Shown piece by piece: positions 9,923-20,161 of a stretch of DNA of 64,000 bases. Position 1 is the stretch's first letter; every line of letters starts with the position of its first letter. The stretch is from Trichomonas vaginalis G3 (lineage: Eukaryota; Parabasalia; Trichomonadida; Trichomonadidae), in assembly GCF_026262505.1 (NCBI RefSeq), contig NC_067205.1, forward strand, positions 8,308,001 through 8,372,000, read 5' to 3'. The translations under genes and the position numbers were made by a program. The notes under the pieces are model-generated. The model did not search any database. It was given only the letters and a program-made list of their open reading frames with translations, and was not told the DNA's origin.

Positions 9923-10639
9923 ATGAGAAGACGTTTCACTAGTCAAAAGAACACTAACGCAAAAGCAGAGATTACGGTTGGTTATAACGTAAATGATGAT
10001 AAATCACGAATTATTCAAAATGTTAAAGTTAATGTTAGCCCTGAATTAACAAGGTCAGCAACTCAACAAATTTATTAACTCGTGACTTACCGAAAAAGGA
10101 GGAGGAGCAAAATAAAGAAGATGGAGACCCAATCATTTTATCTGAACCCGGTAAAGAACCTGTTGAAATTCCCACTTATCCAACATACCCCCACCTCTTT
10201 CATCAAACATCGAGAACCCATATAAAATAGACATTAATTCTGAATTAATGAAAATTTACCGTGATATAATAATTAATAATTATGATTCAATAATAAATTT
10301 AATTGATCAATCCGGTTTAATTATTTTACCTTATGAATCATTAATTCACATTATCGCCATTCTTTGTGATGTTCAAGATTCAGACGTTAAGATTCAATTT
10401 TTCATAATGATGAGGTTTCATGCTGCGGAACAGTTGCAAAAATAAATCCTATAAAGGATATTAGCACAATTAAGATATCAAAGAACGGAACAACAACTGA
10501 ACTTCATTTAACATATAATGATATTTATAATAAAATAGTTGATGAATATAAAATATCACTTGAAAAATTCTTTGTTAAGGCTATTTATAATCAAGCATTA
10601 ACATTATCGAATAATAATCCTTTGAATCATAATCAATAA
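9923..10639 (+). pseudogene. CCG-motif conserved Polinton protein (A copy)
   Basis: The N-terminus is basic (MRRRFTSQKN) and low in complexity. The C-terminal part contains a Cys-Cys-Gly motif followed by an Ile/Lys/Thr-rich beta-like region (ISTIKISKNGTTTELHL). Homologues with the same layout lie at 22995-23576 (B) and 60267-60881 (C). In all three, the CCG follows a helical segment and precedes about 50 residues ending in a Phe/Tyr-rich tail. This copy is broken, with about three interruptions. The function is unknown; conservation across otherwise different elements suggests a core virion or replication role. Confidence 0.55.
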
Positions 10640-10672
10640 TAATTGACCTTTCACCAGTTTCTATCGTTTGTT

Positions 10673-10948
10673 TTATTTCTTTTGTTCCCCACTATCCGGA
10701 TCGGTCATTGTAATTGTTTTTGTTATAGTATCAGCTTTATCTTTAACTTCAATCTTTTTTCCATCGGGATATTTAAACCAAAATTCCAAAAATTCGATAT
10801 TGTCAATCTGTTCATATTTTAATCTATCAATTACATTTTTAATACCATCTGAAAATCTTATGAAATGGTCATTATATGGGTTTGATTGAACTAAATTTGA
10901 ATGAAGTGAAATATAACCTGTTTGATGAATATGACACTGACTCATATT
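10673..10948 (-). CDS. Small unrecognised protein, minus strand of A
   Basis: From the methionine at 10948 the frame gives about 91 residues, starting MSQCHIHQTGYISLHSN and ending in a charged tail (TDPDSGEQKK). It converges on the end of the CCG gene and is divergent from 11083. No domain was recognised. The frame is open. Confidence 0.45.
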   Translation of the reverse strand, partial: NMSQCHIHQTGYISLHSNLVQSNPYNDHFIRFSDGIKNVIDRLKYEQIDNIEFLEFWFKYPDGKKIEVKDKADTITKTITMTDPDSGEQKK

Positions 10949-11082
10949 TTCTGAAAACACTAAAATTTATAACATGAATGAATTCTTATTTGTTGAATTT
11001 ATGAATTCTTGAGGTAATCTTATTCTAGTTTTATTTATCACTGGAAAATAACGCTTTACCATATTTTTAATCGTAATAAAAA

Positions 11083-11793
11083 ATGTCAATTATCAATATT
11101 ATTTCGAATAATAACTGTGAATTAAATTTAACAGTTAGCGGAATTTATAATGTTACTCTCGTTTCTGTGAGTGGTAAATTTAATCCCATTCTTTTAGACC
11201 CTTCAGATTATATATCATTTATTAAAGATGACCTTGAAAAAACGTATGATATGTATATAAATAATGTGATAGCGAAATGGGATATTAACATGATTTTAAG
11301 TTATTTAAATGAATCATTTATCGTATGGTATGAAGAAAATTTTAAATCAAAACCTGATAAACTTTTTGAACTTGATGAAATAAATAACCTTATTAAATTT
11401 CCGCTGAAAATTAAATTTTGTACTCCTCATCTTCGTTCATTGTTGGGGATATTAAATTTTGAAAAAGATGTTGGGGATGTTTTGTATTCTGACACTGGTT
11501 CCAATTTCATTTTAATCAAATGTGATAAAGTTAATACCCCAATGAGATTTTCACATCAAACATTAGACCCTAACTCTTACCCATCAATACAAAACATTTT
11601 ATCCATCAACTTAAACACATTTTCTTTATCATATCCGTTTCAATTATCCGGGAATTCATTTATTCTTCATTCAAAAGATTTATCAAATATTAAATTTAGA
11701 ATAACTGACCTATTTGATTGTGATTTAGAATTTATGAATGAAATATTATGGCAATTTCAAATAGAGAAAATAGCTGATGAGATAACGGATTAA
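11083..11793 (+). CDS. Virion-like beta protein, FRxxD motif (A)
   Basis: A 236-residue protein, rich in Ser, Ile and Asn, with alternating hydrophobic residues suggesting a beta-rich fold. Near the C-terminus the segment SKDLSNIKFRITDLF resembles HNLKDMQFRLVDFQ of the 59277-60242 protein in element C. This links the two as members of one family. The position before the fibre gene fits a penton-base or fibre-anchoring role, but that is inferred. It is preceded by TTTTTAATCGTAATAAAAA directly before ATG. Confidence 0.5.
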   Translation: MSIINIISNNNCELNLTVSGIYNVTLVSVSGKFNPILLDPSDYISFIKDDLEKTYDMYINNVIAKWDINMILSYLNESFIVWYEENFKSKPDKLFELDEINNLIKFPLKIKFCTPHLRSLLGILNFEKDVGDVLYSDTGSNFILIKCDKVNTPMRFSHQTLDPNSYPSIQNILSINLNTFSLSYPFQLSGNSFILHSKDLSNIKFRITDLFDCDLEFMNEILWQFQIEKIADEITD

Positions 11794-11796
11794 ATA

Positions 11797-11817
11797 TTTA
11801 TTTTTAAATCGTAATAA
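11797..11817 (+). promoter_or_regulatory. Element promoter motif before the fibre gene
   Basis: ATTTTTAAATCGTAATAA runs directly into the ATG at 11818. It has the T-tract, ATC and TAATAAATG layout of the other promoter motifs of element A, and is nearly the same as the sequence before 11083. Confidence 0.5.
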
Positions 11818-14088
11818 ATGATTAAACAACAGCAAACACAACTTAAGGCGCAAAGCGCCCAGGTCCTTCAGACCATTACATACGCCATATATGCATATAA
11901 TTCAAAGACGGCAGAACAAACGCAAAGGTTGAAATATGGAGATTTGGAGATAGTATTGAAAAATGACCATTTCGAATTCGTTTGCAAAGGTGGTGCAGTG
12001 ATATCAAATATAAAAGAAATTTTATTTATGAATTCAAAAATTAAAGGAATAACGGATGATATAACATCAATTCCACCAGAAGAACAGAGATATTACGCAT
12101 TAAATGCATTTCCTAAAGTTTTGAAGATTGGAAGATTTAATTTAAATGAGGAATTCATAGAAGGTTTCCTAAATGACATAATGAAGAAGGTGGATAAGGA
12201 ATATGTGGATAGTGAGTTAATGAAGAAGCAGATAAGGAATATGTTAATACTGAATTAAATAAGAAGGCAAATTTGGTTTATGTTGATGAAAAGATAATGA
12301 AATTAAAGAAAAGGTTGAATGGTATCATGAATGGACATTGGAGACTTTTAAAGTTAAAGCTGATACAGAATGGGTTTCAGGATGTTTAGACCTTAAAGCA
12401 GATAAAACTTATGTTGATGAAAAAGATAATGAAATTAAAGAAAAGGTTGAATGGTATCATGAATGGACATTGGAGACTTTTAAAGTTAAAGCTGATACAG
12501 AATGGGTTTCAGGATGTTTAGACCTTAAAGCAGATAAAACTTATGTTAACAATGAGTTAGAGAAGAAAGCAGATAAGGAAAAAGTTATTTCATTCATTAA
12601 TACTGAGTTAGCAAAGAAAGCTGATATATCATTTGTTAATGAAGAAATAAAACAATCAGAGGTCTATTTTACTCCACCATTTTTAAATTTTATGAAATCA
12701 TCAGATAAAACCTTTGATATAGATTCTTTTGAATGGTTATGTTTCGATGGAGTGACCATGTATTTATTTTATACAGCTGGGGTGCTTTATTATTTTAAAA
12801 CAAATGATTTTAAAAACTATGAATCATTTACTCCATCTGTTTTGAATCCTGATACACGAGAGCCAATCATTAATCCAAGAATTTTATATGTTGAATATAA
12901 TAACGGTAAATTTATGGGAATGATAACGGTTGGAGATGATTTTTGCCCTTGTTATTCATTCGATTGTATCCAATGGTTCAAATGTAATTTAAATCAAGAT
13001 GCTAAATTTAAATATCCAAATAATCCTATTAGATGCGTTAATAATAAATGGGTACTAATTTATGAAGTCAATCAAATTTTCATTAGTGAGGATGGGATAA
13101 ATTATTATATGTTTAGTATGATGTCATCAGAATTGGAAATTGATTATACAAGTAAGTGGTATTACACTAACGGTATGTATTTTATCCTACAAAATGATAA
13201 AATTTATAGATCATCTTCAATACCACAAGGTCAATTTGAACAAATTTTTCAAGCTGATGGAGACATTGAAGCTTTATGTTATGGATCAAATGTTTATGTT
13301 CTCGTTTCAGGTGGAATGGTCTATTCATATCCTGTAAGTTATAACAGACATATTTATTTATCACAGGATTTATCAAATTGGGAATTGGTTTATTCATTCA
13401 CTCCAAAACTTACTCGAAATTATAGATTTACTAATTTATTTTATATTGATGGGTATTTCATTGCTTTAGGATGTGTGGTGATTTAGTAAATATCAGTAGT
13501 GATGGAAGAACTTGGTCTGAAATCACAAAATTTCAAGATGTTAGAAAAGCAATTTTCAAAAATAATACGTTAATATTGATAACAAGACCAGTTTTAAATA
13601 CTCACCCAGTTTCAATATTATATAATAAATTCAATATTCATAATGGATTAAATACAATTCTTGAGATGATTTACCCCATTGGTTCAATATATACATCAAT
13701 GAATTCAACAAATCCAGCTGATGTATTCGGTTTCGGTACATGGCAACAAATAACTGATCGTTTCCTCTACTGTGCTAATAGTTCAAAACAAACCGGTGGT
13801 TCAAAGAAAATTAAAGAAGCAAACCTTCCGCCGCATAAGCATACAGGAACTACAAACTTTTCTGGCGACCATATACACTCATTAAGAGACCACCCATTAT
13901 ACAACTCAGACTATGAAGCCGGTCATGATGTTTTATCTTCAGCTTATAACGATTCAACAAAAAAGACTTTTCGACCAACTGAACCAGGAGGTAATCATAC
14001 ACATACATTTACAACAAATCCAACAGGCTCGGGTGAAGATTATATGCCACCTTATATGACAGTTTATGCATGGGTTAGAACGGACTGA
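11818..14088 (+). pseudogene. Phage-type tail-fibre protein (element A)
   Basis: A long fibre protein, broken with about three interruptions. The N-terminal part (to about 12260) is an anchoring region. The shaft contains repeated ADKxYVDxxL units typical of trimeric phage fibres, including a 44-codon unit present twice (12277-12543). A beta-rich segment follows. The C-terminal 140 residues (from about 13660) start YPIGSIYTSMN and carry GFGTWQQI, the Gln/Thr-rich CANSSKQTGGS and several His-x-His motifs (HKHTGTT, HTHTFTT). This resembles the phage tail-collar / gp10 C-terminal type domain. The tip is nearly the same as that of the 56218-58614 fibre of element C. Confidence 0.7.
12277..12543 (+). 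repeat. 132-bp tandem repeat in the fibre shaft
   Basis: Two adjacent copies with a 132-bp period (44 codons) look almost the same, for example around 12317 and 12449. They encode the ADKTYVDEK ... WVSGCLDLK shaft unit. The near-identity implies a recent duplication, so shaft length varies by slippage or unequal exchange. Confidence 0.85.
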
Positions 14089-14111
14089 AAGTCCTGAGCT
14101 CCAAAAGAGCG

Positions 14112-14416
14112 AACAGCATGACATTTAGACAACAGGTACGAAAGGAGGAAGGCATTTATGAATTATTTTTGAATAACTGAAGGTGTCACTACGTCACCAT
14201 GTGTCACCGGGTTAATTAACTTCTCTTAAAATTACTGACAGCATGACATTTAGACAACAGTCCAGGAAATAAATTTTATCGTTTATGTTTACGTTAATGT
14301 TTCGTAAATGTTTTCATGAATGTTTTCAGTGTCACCACGTCACCATGTGTCACCTGGTTAATTAACTTCTTTTAAAAATGATGACAACATGACATTTAGA
14401 CAACAGTCCTGGAAAT
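14112..14416. repeat. Iterated GTCACC repeat block
   Basis: Two copies of an 89-base unit (14182-14270 and 14328-14416, 146 bp apart) and a partial third (14112-14135). Each starts with GTGTCAC, a second GTCACC and a third GTGTCACC, then GGTTAATTAAC, and ends CATGACATTTAGACAACAG. This fills the gap between fibre and prim-pol genes. Closely spaced repeats next to a primase gene resemble iterons of a replication origin; this role is inferred. Confidence 0.7.
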
Positions 14417-14460
14417 TTGATGCAGCCCAAAAATAAAGTTAGTTTTAAAATTATTTTTAT

Positions 14461-14478
14461 TTTTTTATTCCTATATAA
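14461..14478 (+). promoter_or_regulatory. Element promoter motif before prim-pol
   Basis: TTTTTTATTCCTATATAA runs directly into the ATG at 14479. This is the clearest form of the T-tract + ATTC + TATAAATG layout in element A. Confidence 0.55.
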
Positions 14479-15066
14479 ATGACAGCAACAAACAACAACA
14501 GCAACTATATCGTTTCTGATGAAAAAGTTATTGATTCATTAGCTGAGGAATTAGTTACGGCAGAAACTAAAACCCTCAACGAAAGAATTGGTGAAAACAA
14601 GATTTATTTACATAACTACCTCAAACACGATGGAGGAAGAGGAAGGAAAACTGGTATGGCTTTATTAGTAAATAAAATTTCAAATTTAACGATTATAGAT
14701 GTTGATATCAATAAATCATACAATGATGAACTTAAAGAAACAGTTAGAAAAGATATTTTATCAAAACTTTCGGATAAAGATGTTATCGTTAAAACCGCTT
14801 CAGGAGGTCTTCACATTTATTGTAACACTAATTTCTTCTATTCAGTTTCGAACAGAATGATTAAATGCTATTCCTGCAATGATTACGATATTGACATAAT
14901 GACTTCTATGGATGATTCAAAGCGTTCATTAGTAGTTATGGCTGATTCAAGAGTTCGCAAGAATGCAACAGAACCAATCAATACATACTCATTCATTCGT
15001 GGAAGTTACGACTCATCAAAACAGAAGAAATCAAAAGGTGCGAATTTGAAAATGTTTTTATCATAA
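14479..15066 (+). CDS. AEP-type primase-polymerase (prim-pol) domain
   Basis: A 195-residue protein with the hallmarks of the bifunctional prim-pol (archaeo-eukaryotic primase) fold. NLTIIDVDINKS (about residues 72-83) gives the paired acidic residues. VKTASGGLHIYC (about residues 106-117) gives the SGG-x-H-x-Y motif. DYDIDIMTSM (about residues 136-145) supplies another acidic strand. In related elements this domain is fused to a superfamily 3 helicase; here only the primase part is seen. The end overlaps the convergent PolB gene by about 60 bases. The GTCACC iterated block lies directly upstream. A role in primer synthesis or initiation is likely from the family. Confidence 0.65.
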   Translation: MTATNNNSNYIVSDEKVIDSLAEELVTAETKTLNERIGENKIYLHNYLKHDGGRGRKTGMALLVNKISNLTIIDVDINKSYNDELKETVRKDILSKLSDKDVIVKTASGGLHIYCNTNFFYSVSNRMIKCYSCNDYDIDIMTSMDDSKRSLVVMADSRVRKNATEPINTYSFIRGSYDSSKQKKSKGANLKMFLS

Positions 15067-18000
15067 AATTTTTTATCAGTTACAATCGCCTGAAATGCTT
15101 GAGTGTTAAGAAGATTTGGGTCGCCAGTAATAGCCCAATAAGATGAATCAGTATCACCTTCAATGAAATGAAAACGATTAACATCCATGCATTTATACAT
15201 AAAATCATAAATGAAAACTAAATACCAGTATTTTGCGTTATCTAAAGTGAAGAATGCCTCTTGTAAACATGTATCACATCTATAAAATCTATCTTTAAGC
15301 ATCACTTGATATGTATCCTCACCTATTTCTCTTATGTTTTTAAACTTATTTGACATACATGCAACGCGTGCCTTCTGTGCATTCATTATTTTAGTCTTTG
15401 CGTAATTTTGTGTATTCATTGCATCGTAACCATATGATCCATTAAGCGAAATCTTGCAAAATAAACTTTTTCCTTTATTTCCTTCTAATTCAGCCTTTTG
15501 TCTTTCGTTCATAAATTCGTTCGCAAATTCATTAAAACAAGTGTTTTTCGTAAATGTTAAAATTGATTGAATATCATCGATGATAAAATGAAATCTGTCT
15601 ATTAGATACCAAAGATAATAAGAAGAAAATGGTTGATATTGGTTGTGTGTTGATGCTAACTGAGTTAATTTCCTCTGTTTCTGGTCAACTGGTAGATTGT
15701 TTGATTTCATGTAATTATACATAAAACTGCCAATTGTTTTTTCATCTGTGATAATATCTAAGTTTCTTATTATCGGTAAAAAGTTTATGTAATCATTAAT
15801 GTATTTTTCATCAATGTGACCCTTTACTTCAGCCACGAATAAAGTATTTTTCTTCTTAATTATTCCCAGTGCTTTTGCTTTCTTTGTTGCTGTATCACAA
15901 ATGATAACACCATTCAATCTTCCCGGCATATACATTTTATGGTCAGTATATTGAATGAAATCATGAGGATTAGATGAAAATGATGAAGGATATAATGAAT
16001 TAAAATCAACACCAACGAAATGAGTCATAATGTTGGTGGTGTCCTCATTTGATACAGTTTTAGTTTCTGGATTATATGAAAGTTTATTAATGTGCGTGAT
16101 TCCTTTAAGATTTACTCTATGTTGAACATTTGATAAACCACCAGTAATTCCATTACGGAGAATGTGATAAGCTTCAACTGAATCTAAAGTCATTGGTAAA
16201 TTATTTTTTAATGCATAATTTCTTAAATTGATTCTTAAACGTTGAACATCTTCATCTTTATTTGATTTTACGACATTGCAATAACAACACATTAACTGAC
16301 AATTTTCTTTAGTATGTGGTTTTTCATTATCTATTCTATCTAATGTTGGTTTATTAGCATATGTAAACGCTTTACCACACATTTTGCATTTAGATGAAAG
16401 GATTAAATCGTGATAGTATTGAAAATCATCCATTGAAACATTATTTTTAGTATCCCTTTCTGCTTTTTCATCTTGTTTCTTATATGATTCAATTTTATAT
16501 TTCCAATACTTTTTCGTTAATTCAAAACTTGATTCTATCTCTTCCTCAGGATATTTTTCATTAGGATTAAAGTCTTTATATGCTAAAGCGTAACGAATCA
16601 TTGAAGCATTCGATGATAAAGAAAGATTATGAAGCATGTCAATTTTATAAACAAATGTTTCTTCAATAATTTTATCGATTGGTCAATCATAATTTCAACA
16701 TCTTTATTGCAATAATGAATAAAATATTCTAATCTATTCTTAAAGTTTTTAGCATCATTGAGATATATTTGATAATCACTCTCTGATATAGTTTTTTGAG
16801 TTAATGCTGAATAAAATGAATCTTTCGTGAATGGTTCCTCTTTATATAATTCTTCTTCGTAATTTTCCCACGTGATGAATTGATAAGGGAAAAAGGATTT
16901 AACGCGTGATTTATTGTTTCCGAAATCTTGAGTGAATTGGTCTAATGTCCCACCCGCTATATAATTTCTGATGTCAATAAATCTCAATTCATATGGAACG
17001 TTTGTTTTCTTTACAATGATTTGCTTAAATTGAGAAGAAGAACCCAGCATTGATTTTATTTTCCATTTTGCAGTGTTTAAATCACGAAGAATTAAATTTA
17101 AATCAAACTTTCCCGAATTAAAACCTATGATATTCACTTTATTGAATTCCTCATCTAGAAGTTCTTTAAATGCTTCCTTCTGTTTTTCATTTAATGTATG
17201 GGACAAAGTCCCTGCCGTTTGCGGCTTCATTAATTCTTCATATTGTTCAATATTTGATTCAACAACTAATGAACAGGTTGAAAATAAAAACTCAATCCAA
17301 TCAGAAATAAAAGAATCACTCGAAGTTAAGCAAAAATTCCTCGTATACGTTTTATCATTTAATTTAACCGTTGATGATACCATGAATGGTTTTAAGTAAG
17401 CGTTCAAAGTTGCACACTCAGAAAGTTGTAATTCTTCTTTAGTCTCTAATGTTTCAAAGTCAAAAGTAATATAATATCTTGTCGGTTTATAATATTCCTG
17501 CAAATTGTGAGCTAATAACCACTGATATATCTTCTGTTTCGTAATATGTGGTGCATATGGTTGCTGGGTCTTTTGCAATTGAACGTCTTGAATTAATCTT
17601 CCATTATTTTCTTTACATTTCTCACAATGCTTTAAAAATCTTCTTTGGTTTTTCCTTTCTGGATCATCACGGATAGAATAAACTTCTTCTTTACAATATG
17701 GACAAACTTTATAGCCGGTGAGTGCTTCAACGTCTGTTATTCTGTCGACGTGAAGTTTTCCACATGGACTCTGTGTTAATAAAATATTTACTGTTTCAAA
17801 TTCTGGATCTATCATTATTGATTCCACTAATGGAAAGTCTACCTTATTTATGTCCACGTCTTCTGGTTGAGGATCACAATAATAGAAATCAATATTAACA
17901 TTTAACATTCTCGCTAATCTCTCACTTTCTGATGAAATGTCAAACCCTTCATATGCATCTATTGCTTCATTTAAATAGCTTCTACGAGTTTTAGGATTAA

Positions 18001-18094
18001 CACCATCAGGAATGTTATAGAAGCGTTTAAATAACCTTCTACCTTCTGCTCTAATTTGATTATCATTCATTTTAGCTGTTCCGTTTTTGTTCAT
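15006..18094 (-). pseudogene. Protein-primed PolB with embedded HNH finger (A)
   Basis: Family B DNA polymerase that replicates Polintons by protein priming. The exonuclease motif TFDFETLE and a later YCNKDVEIM lie in the N-terminal half. The polymerase half shows motif A VDFNSLYPSSF, motif B KISLNGSYG and motif C EGDTDSSYW. Between exonuclease and palm, a CxxC ... TLDRIDN ... NCQLMCCYCN segment (near 16260-16420) is a four-Cys HNH/endonuclease VII-type finger. A further CPYCKEE ... CEKC pair lies near the N-terminus. The gene is broken, with about one interruption. It converges with the prim-pol gene. Confidence 0.85.
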
Positions 18095-18114
18095 TTATGT
18101 AAGAATAAAAAATT
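18095..18114 (-). promoter_or_regulatory. Element promoter motif before PolB (A)
   Basis: On the minus strand the T-tract, TATTCTTACATAA and ATG follow in order, the same layout as before 9923 and 14479. Confidence 0.5.
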
Positions 18115-18142
18115 AAAAATAAATAAAAATAAAGTTTATTTT

Positions 18143-18531
18143 TTAAAGCCCATAAAATGAATTAAGAACACATAAATTTTTATCATCTGCGACGTGACGA
18201 ATACATTTTAATTTACTCAAGAATGCGTACCCTGATACATTAAATTTAATTCCTGTCTTATTTAATTTCACAACTTTGAAAAGGAATGTATGAATAGCTA
18301 TAAAATGATGAGAAGATGTTTTATGGGTTGCTTCCATTTTTTCTGAAATAAATGAATAAATATAATGTTTATAAGTTTTCATATCTTTTATGTTCTTAAT
18401 AACGAATGGTATAGACCTTTCAACTTCGTCTTCCTTCGGTGCTGTTCTTTCATATGAAACATTATTGGTATCTTCAACAATGAAACCACAATCACATAAA
18501 ATTTTATATGTTCCAATGGTTTCTTTTGATA
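18143..18531 (-). pseudogene. Unrecognised Polinton A gene cut by a mariner
   Basis: About 129 residues of coding sequence (from ISKETIGTYKILCDCG to the stop at 18143) continue without break up to the mariner inserted at 18532, so the 5' part of this gene is missing here. It is Cys- and Lys-rich, with no domain recognised. It is the last Polinton A gene on this side. Confidence 0.5.
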
Positions 18532-18752
18532 TAGGGTGTCCAAAGGTGTGTTTAGCACAAACCTGAATACTGCGAATAGAAATAAACAAGTTACATATAT
18601 ATAAAGTTTATTTAAATATAATCACCATTGGATTCAATCACGCGTTCGCAGCGATCGATCCAGGCTTCAAAGACACGCTTTAAATCATCATGAGAAAATT
18701 GCTCAAATTGCTCTCTTACAAAATTTTCAAGATCATCTGGACTCGCGAATTC
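18532..18752 (-). mobile_element. Truncated mariner (Tvmar1 type)
   Basis: The first 221 bases are nearly the same as 276-496 of the complete mariner (one clear difference, TTCAAAG for TTGAAAG, near 18668), including the terminal repeat. TA precedes it at 18530-18531. It stops abruptly at GAATTC (18747-18752) and unrelated Polinton B sequence follows. Only the 3' end of the transposase is left. Confidence 0.93.
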
Positions 18753-19587
18753 TTCATATACTTTTGAAACAGAAATCCAGAAGATAAAGCAAGAACTTTT
18801 AACATGTAATTTAGACTGTAGTGCGAAAGATGAAACAAATGAACAGTATCTTTATGAAATGCAGGACCTCATCGACCATTTACCCAAATTGCCTGAAATC
18901 CAACAACAAAAACTCACTATTCCTGAATTCGACGAAATAGAAGTCAAAGCAACTGACTCAGTAGAAATAAAGAAGTTCATACGAAAGGTAAACTATGAGT
19001 TTCTAGGATTTCATTGCAACCATAAGGTTATGGACAAAGATTGCGACATGGTATATAAGAATGTTTCTGACATATATAAATCTGAAGAATTTAAGACCTA
19101 CGACAACTTTGTTTCGTTAGTTGCTGAATGTGTATGGCAGATAAGAGATAAAGATAGAAGAGGCAAAGTATGGAACAAACAAATAAGACCCGCTATGTTT
19201 GAGATGAAGAGAGCAATTGACGCTTTAGTTGTTTTAGCTGGTAAGGTTTCAGAATATAACGCAAAAATGAACCCGCAATGTTCTAAATGTAAAGCAGCAA
19301 TGAGGAAATATAACTACTCCGTCAAAGAGATAGAACGTATGAGAAACGACTATGCAGACTTAAAGAAAGAAGCAGAGAAGCCGGTAGAAAATAAAATGGA
19401 CATGTTAGCATTTCTGAACAAAAACTATCCAACAGCAGAAGATTTCCTTCTATCTGACGTCAAGAAGAAATATAAAGAAACCTTCGGCATAGTTAAAACA
19501 TTCGATGTACTAAAAGAAGAAATAGAGGCTACAAAACTGTTTAGGATTTCAAATATACATCGTACAATTCATGTAAAACGCTTGTGA
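18753..19587 (+). pseudogene. Unrecognised Polinton B protein, 5' part absent
   Basis: Coding sequence is open from the mariner junction to the stop at 19587; the first methionine is at 18859. The product is Lys/Glu-rich and mostly helical (ETEIQKIKQELL early, IRNDYADLKKEAE-like heptads later), with a CSKCKAAMRKY segment that could bind metal with other residues. No domain was recognised. The stop lies inside the first copy of the GGTGA repeat block, so the C-terminus VKRL is encoded by repeat DNA. Confidence 0.5.
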
Positions 19588-19837
19588 AAAAACAGGTGAA
19601 AAAAGAGGTGAGAAAACGGGTGAGATCTCACCTCTTCACCTAAACATTATTTTTGCTGAATTCAGCACAAAATTCTGAGTAAAATAATTTTTAGGGCTTG
19701 TGTCAAACCGTTGAGTTTTCACAAAATTCCAAAAATAACGTTTACCATGTAAAACGGTTGTGAAAAAAAGAGGTGAAAAAACAGGTGAGAAAACGGGTGA
19801 GATCTCACCTCTTCACCTAAACATTATTTTTGCTGAA
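19571..19837. repeat. Duplicated GGTGA repeat block with palindromes
   Basis: Two copies (19571-19659 and 19747-19837, 176 bp apart) each hold a series of GGTGAA/GGTGAG units, a perfect 14-base palindrome GGTGAGATCTCACC (19619-19632 and 19797-19810), CTCTTCACC, and the tail TAAACATTATTTTT. The iterated units plus the inverted end can fold into a long hairpin. The same plan with other units occurs in element C (54054-54134). Confidence 0.8.
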
Positions 19838-20095
19838 AAATGACCAAATTTCATGAATTTCCTCATATGCTTGCTTCCCTCGGAAAACCGAGAGAAGAGA
19901 TTCCGTATGAAAACAGTGAAGAACAGCGAGTAAGTAAAAAACCGCAGTCGCCAAAACTCTATGAAAATCGTGAAGAACAGCGAGACCGACTTTTTTCTGG
20001 GTCGCCTAAAACTCTATGAAAACAGTGAAGAACAGCGAGTAAGTAAAAAACCCCAGTCGCCAAAACTCTATGAAAACAGTGAAAAATAACAGAGT
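19838..20095 (+). repeat. KilA-N gene relic plus 54-bp repeats
   Basis: The segment 19852-19910 closely matches, on the opposite strand, part of the KilA-N gene of element C (about 53706-53765), encoding ASLGKPREEIPYE. It runs into about four copies of a 54-55-bp unit (starts near 19916, 19970, 20025 and 20079) that read as an 18-residue repeat beginning YENSEEQRVSKK. This is the remains of a KilA-N-type gene whose end expanded as a coding minisatellite. Confidence 0.6.
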
Positions 20096-20161
20096 ATTTT
20101 GACAACTTCAAACAAGTAGGGTAGATGACACTTTTTCTATTAAACCGTTTTGACATTTCTC

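Larger units (their letters stand above)
3600..18531. mobile_element. Polinton/Maverick element A (degraded copy)
   Basis: This is an old virus-like element recognised by its gene set: major capsid protein (6462-8102), packaging ATPase (8127-8965), phage-type tail fibre (11818-14088), prim-pol (14479-15066) and protein-primed PolB (15006-18094). No integrase was seen. Terminal repeats were not found, so the left edge is approximate. The right edge is set by a mariner insertion at 18532. It is broken, with of the order of ten interruptions across its genes, so it is a fossil of moderate age. Confidence 0.85.

Noticed and set aside
19910-20095. Regularly spaced 54-bp repeats that recall a CRISPR array
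   Set aside because: The spacers are not variable; the whole unit repeats and reads as coding sequence in a eukaryotic element.
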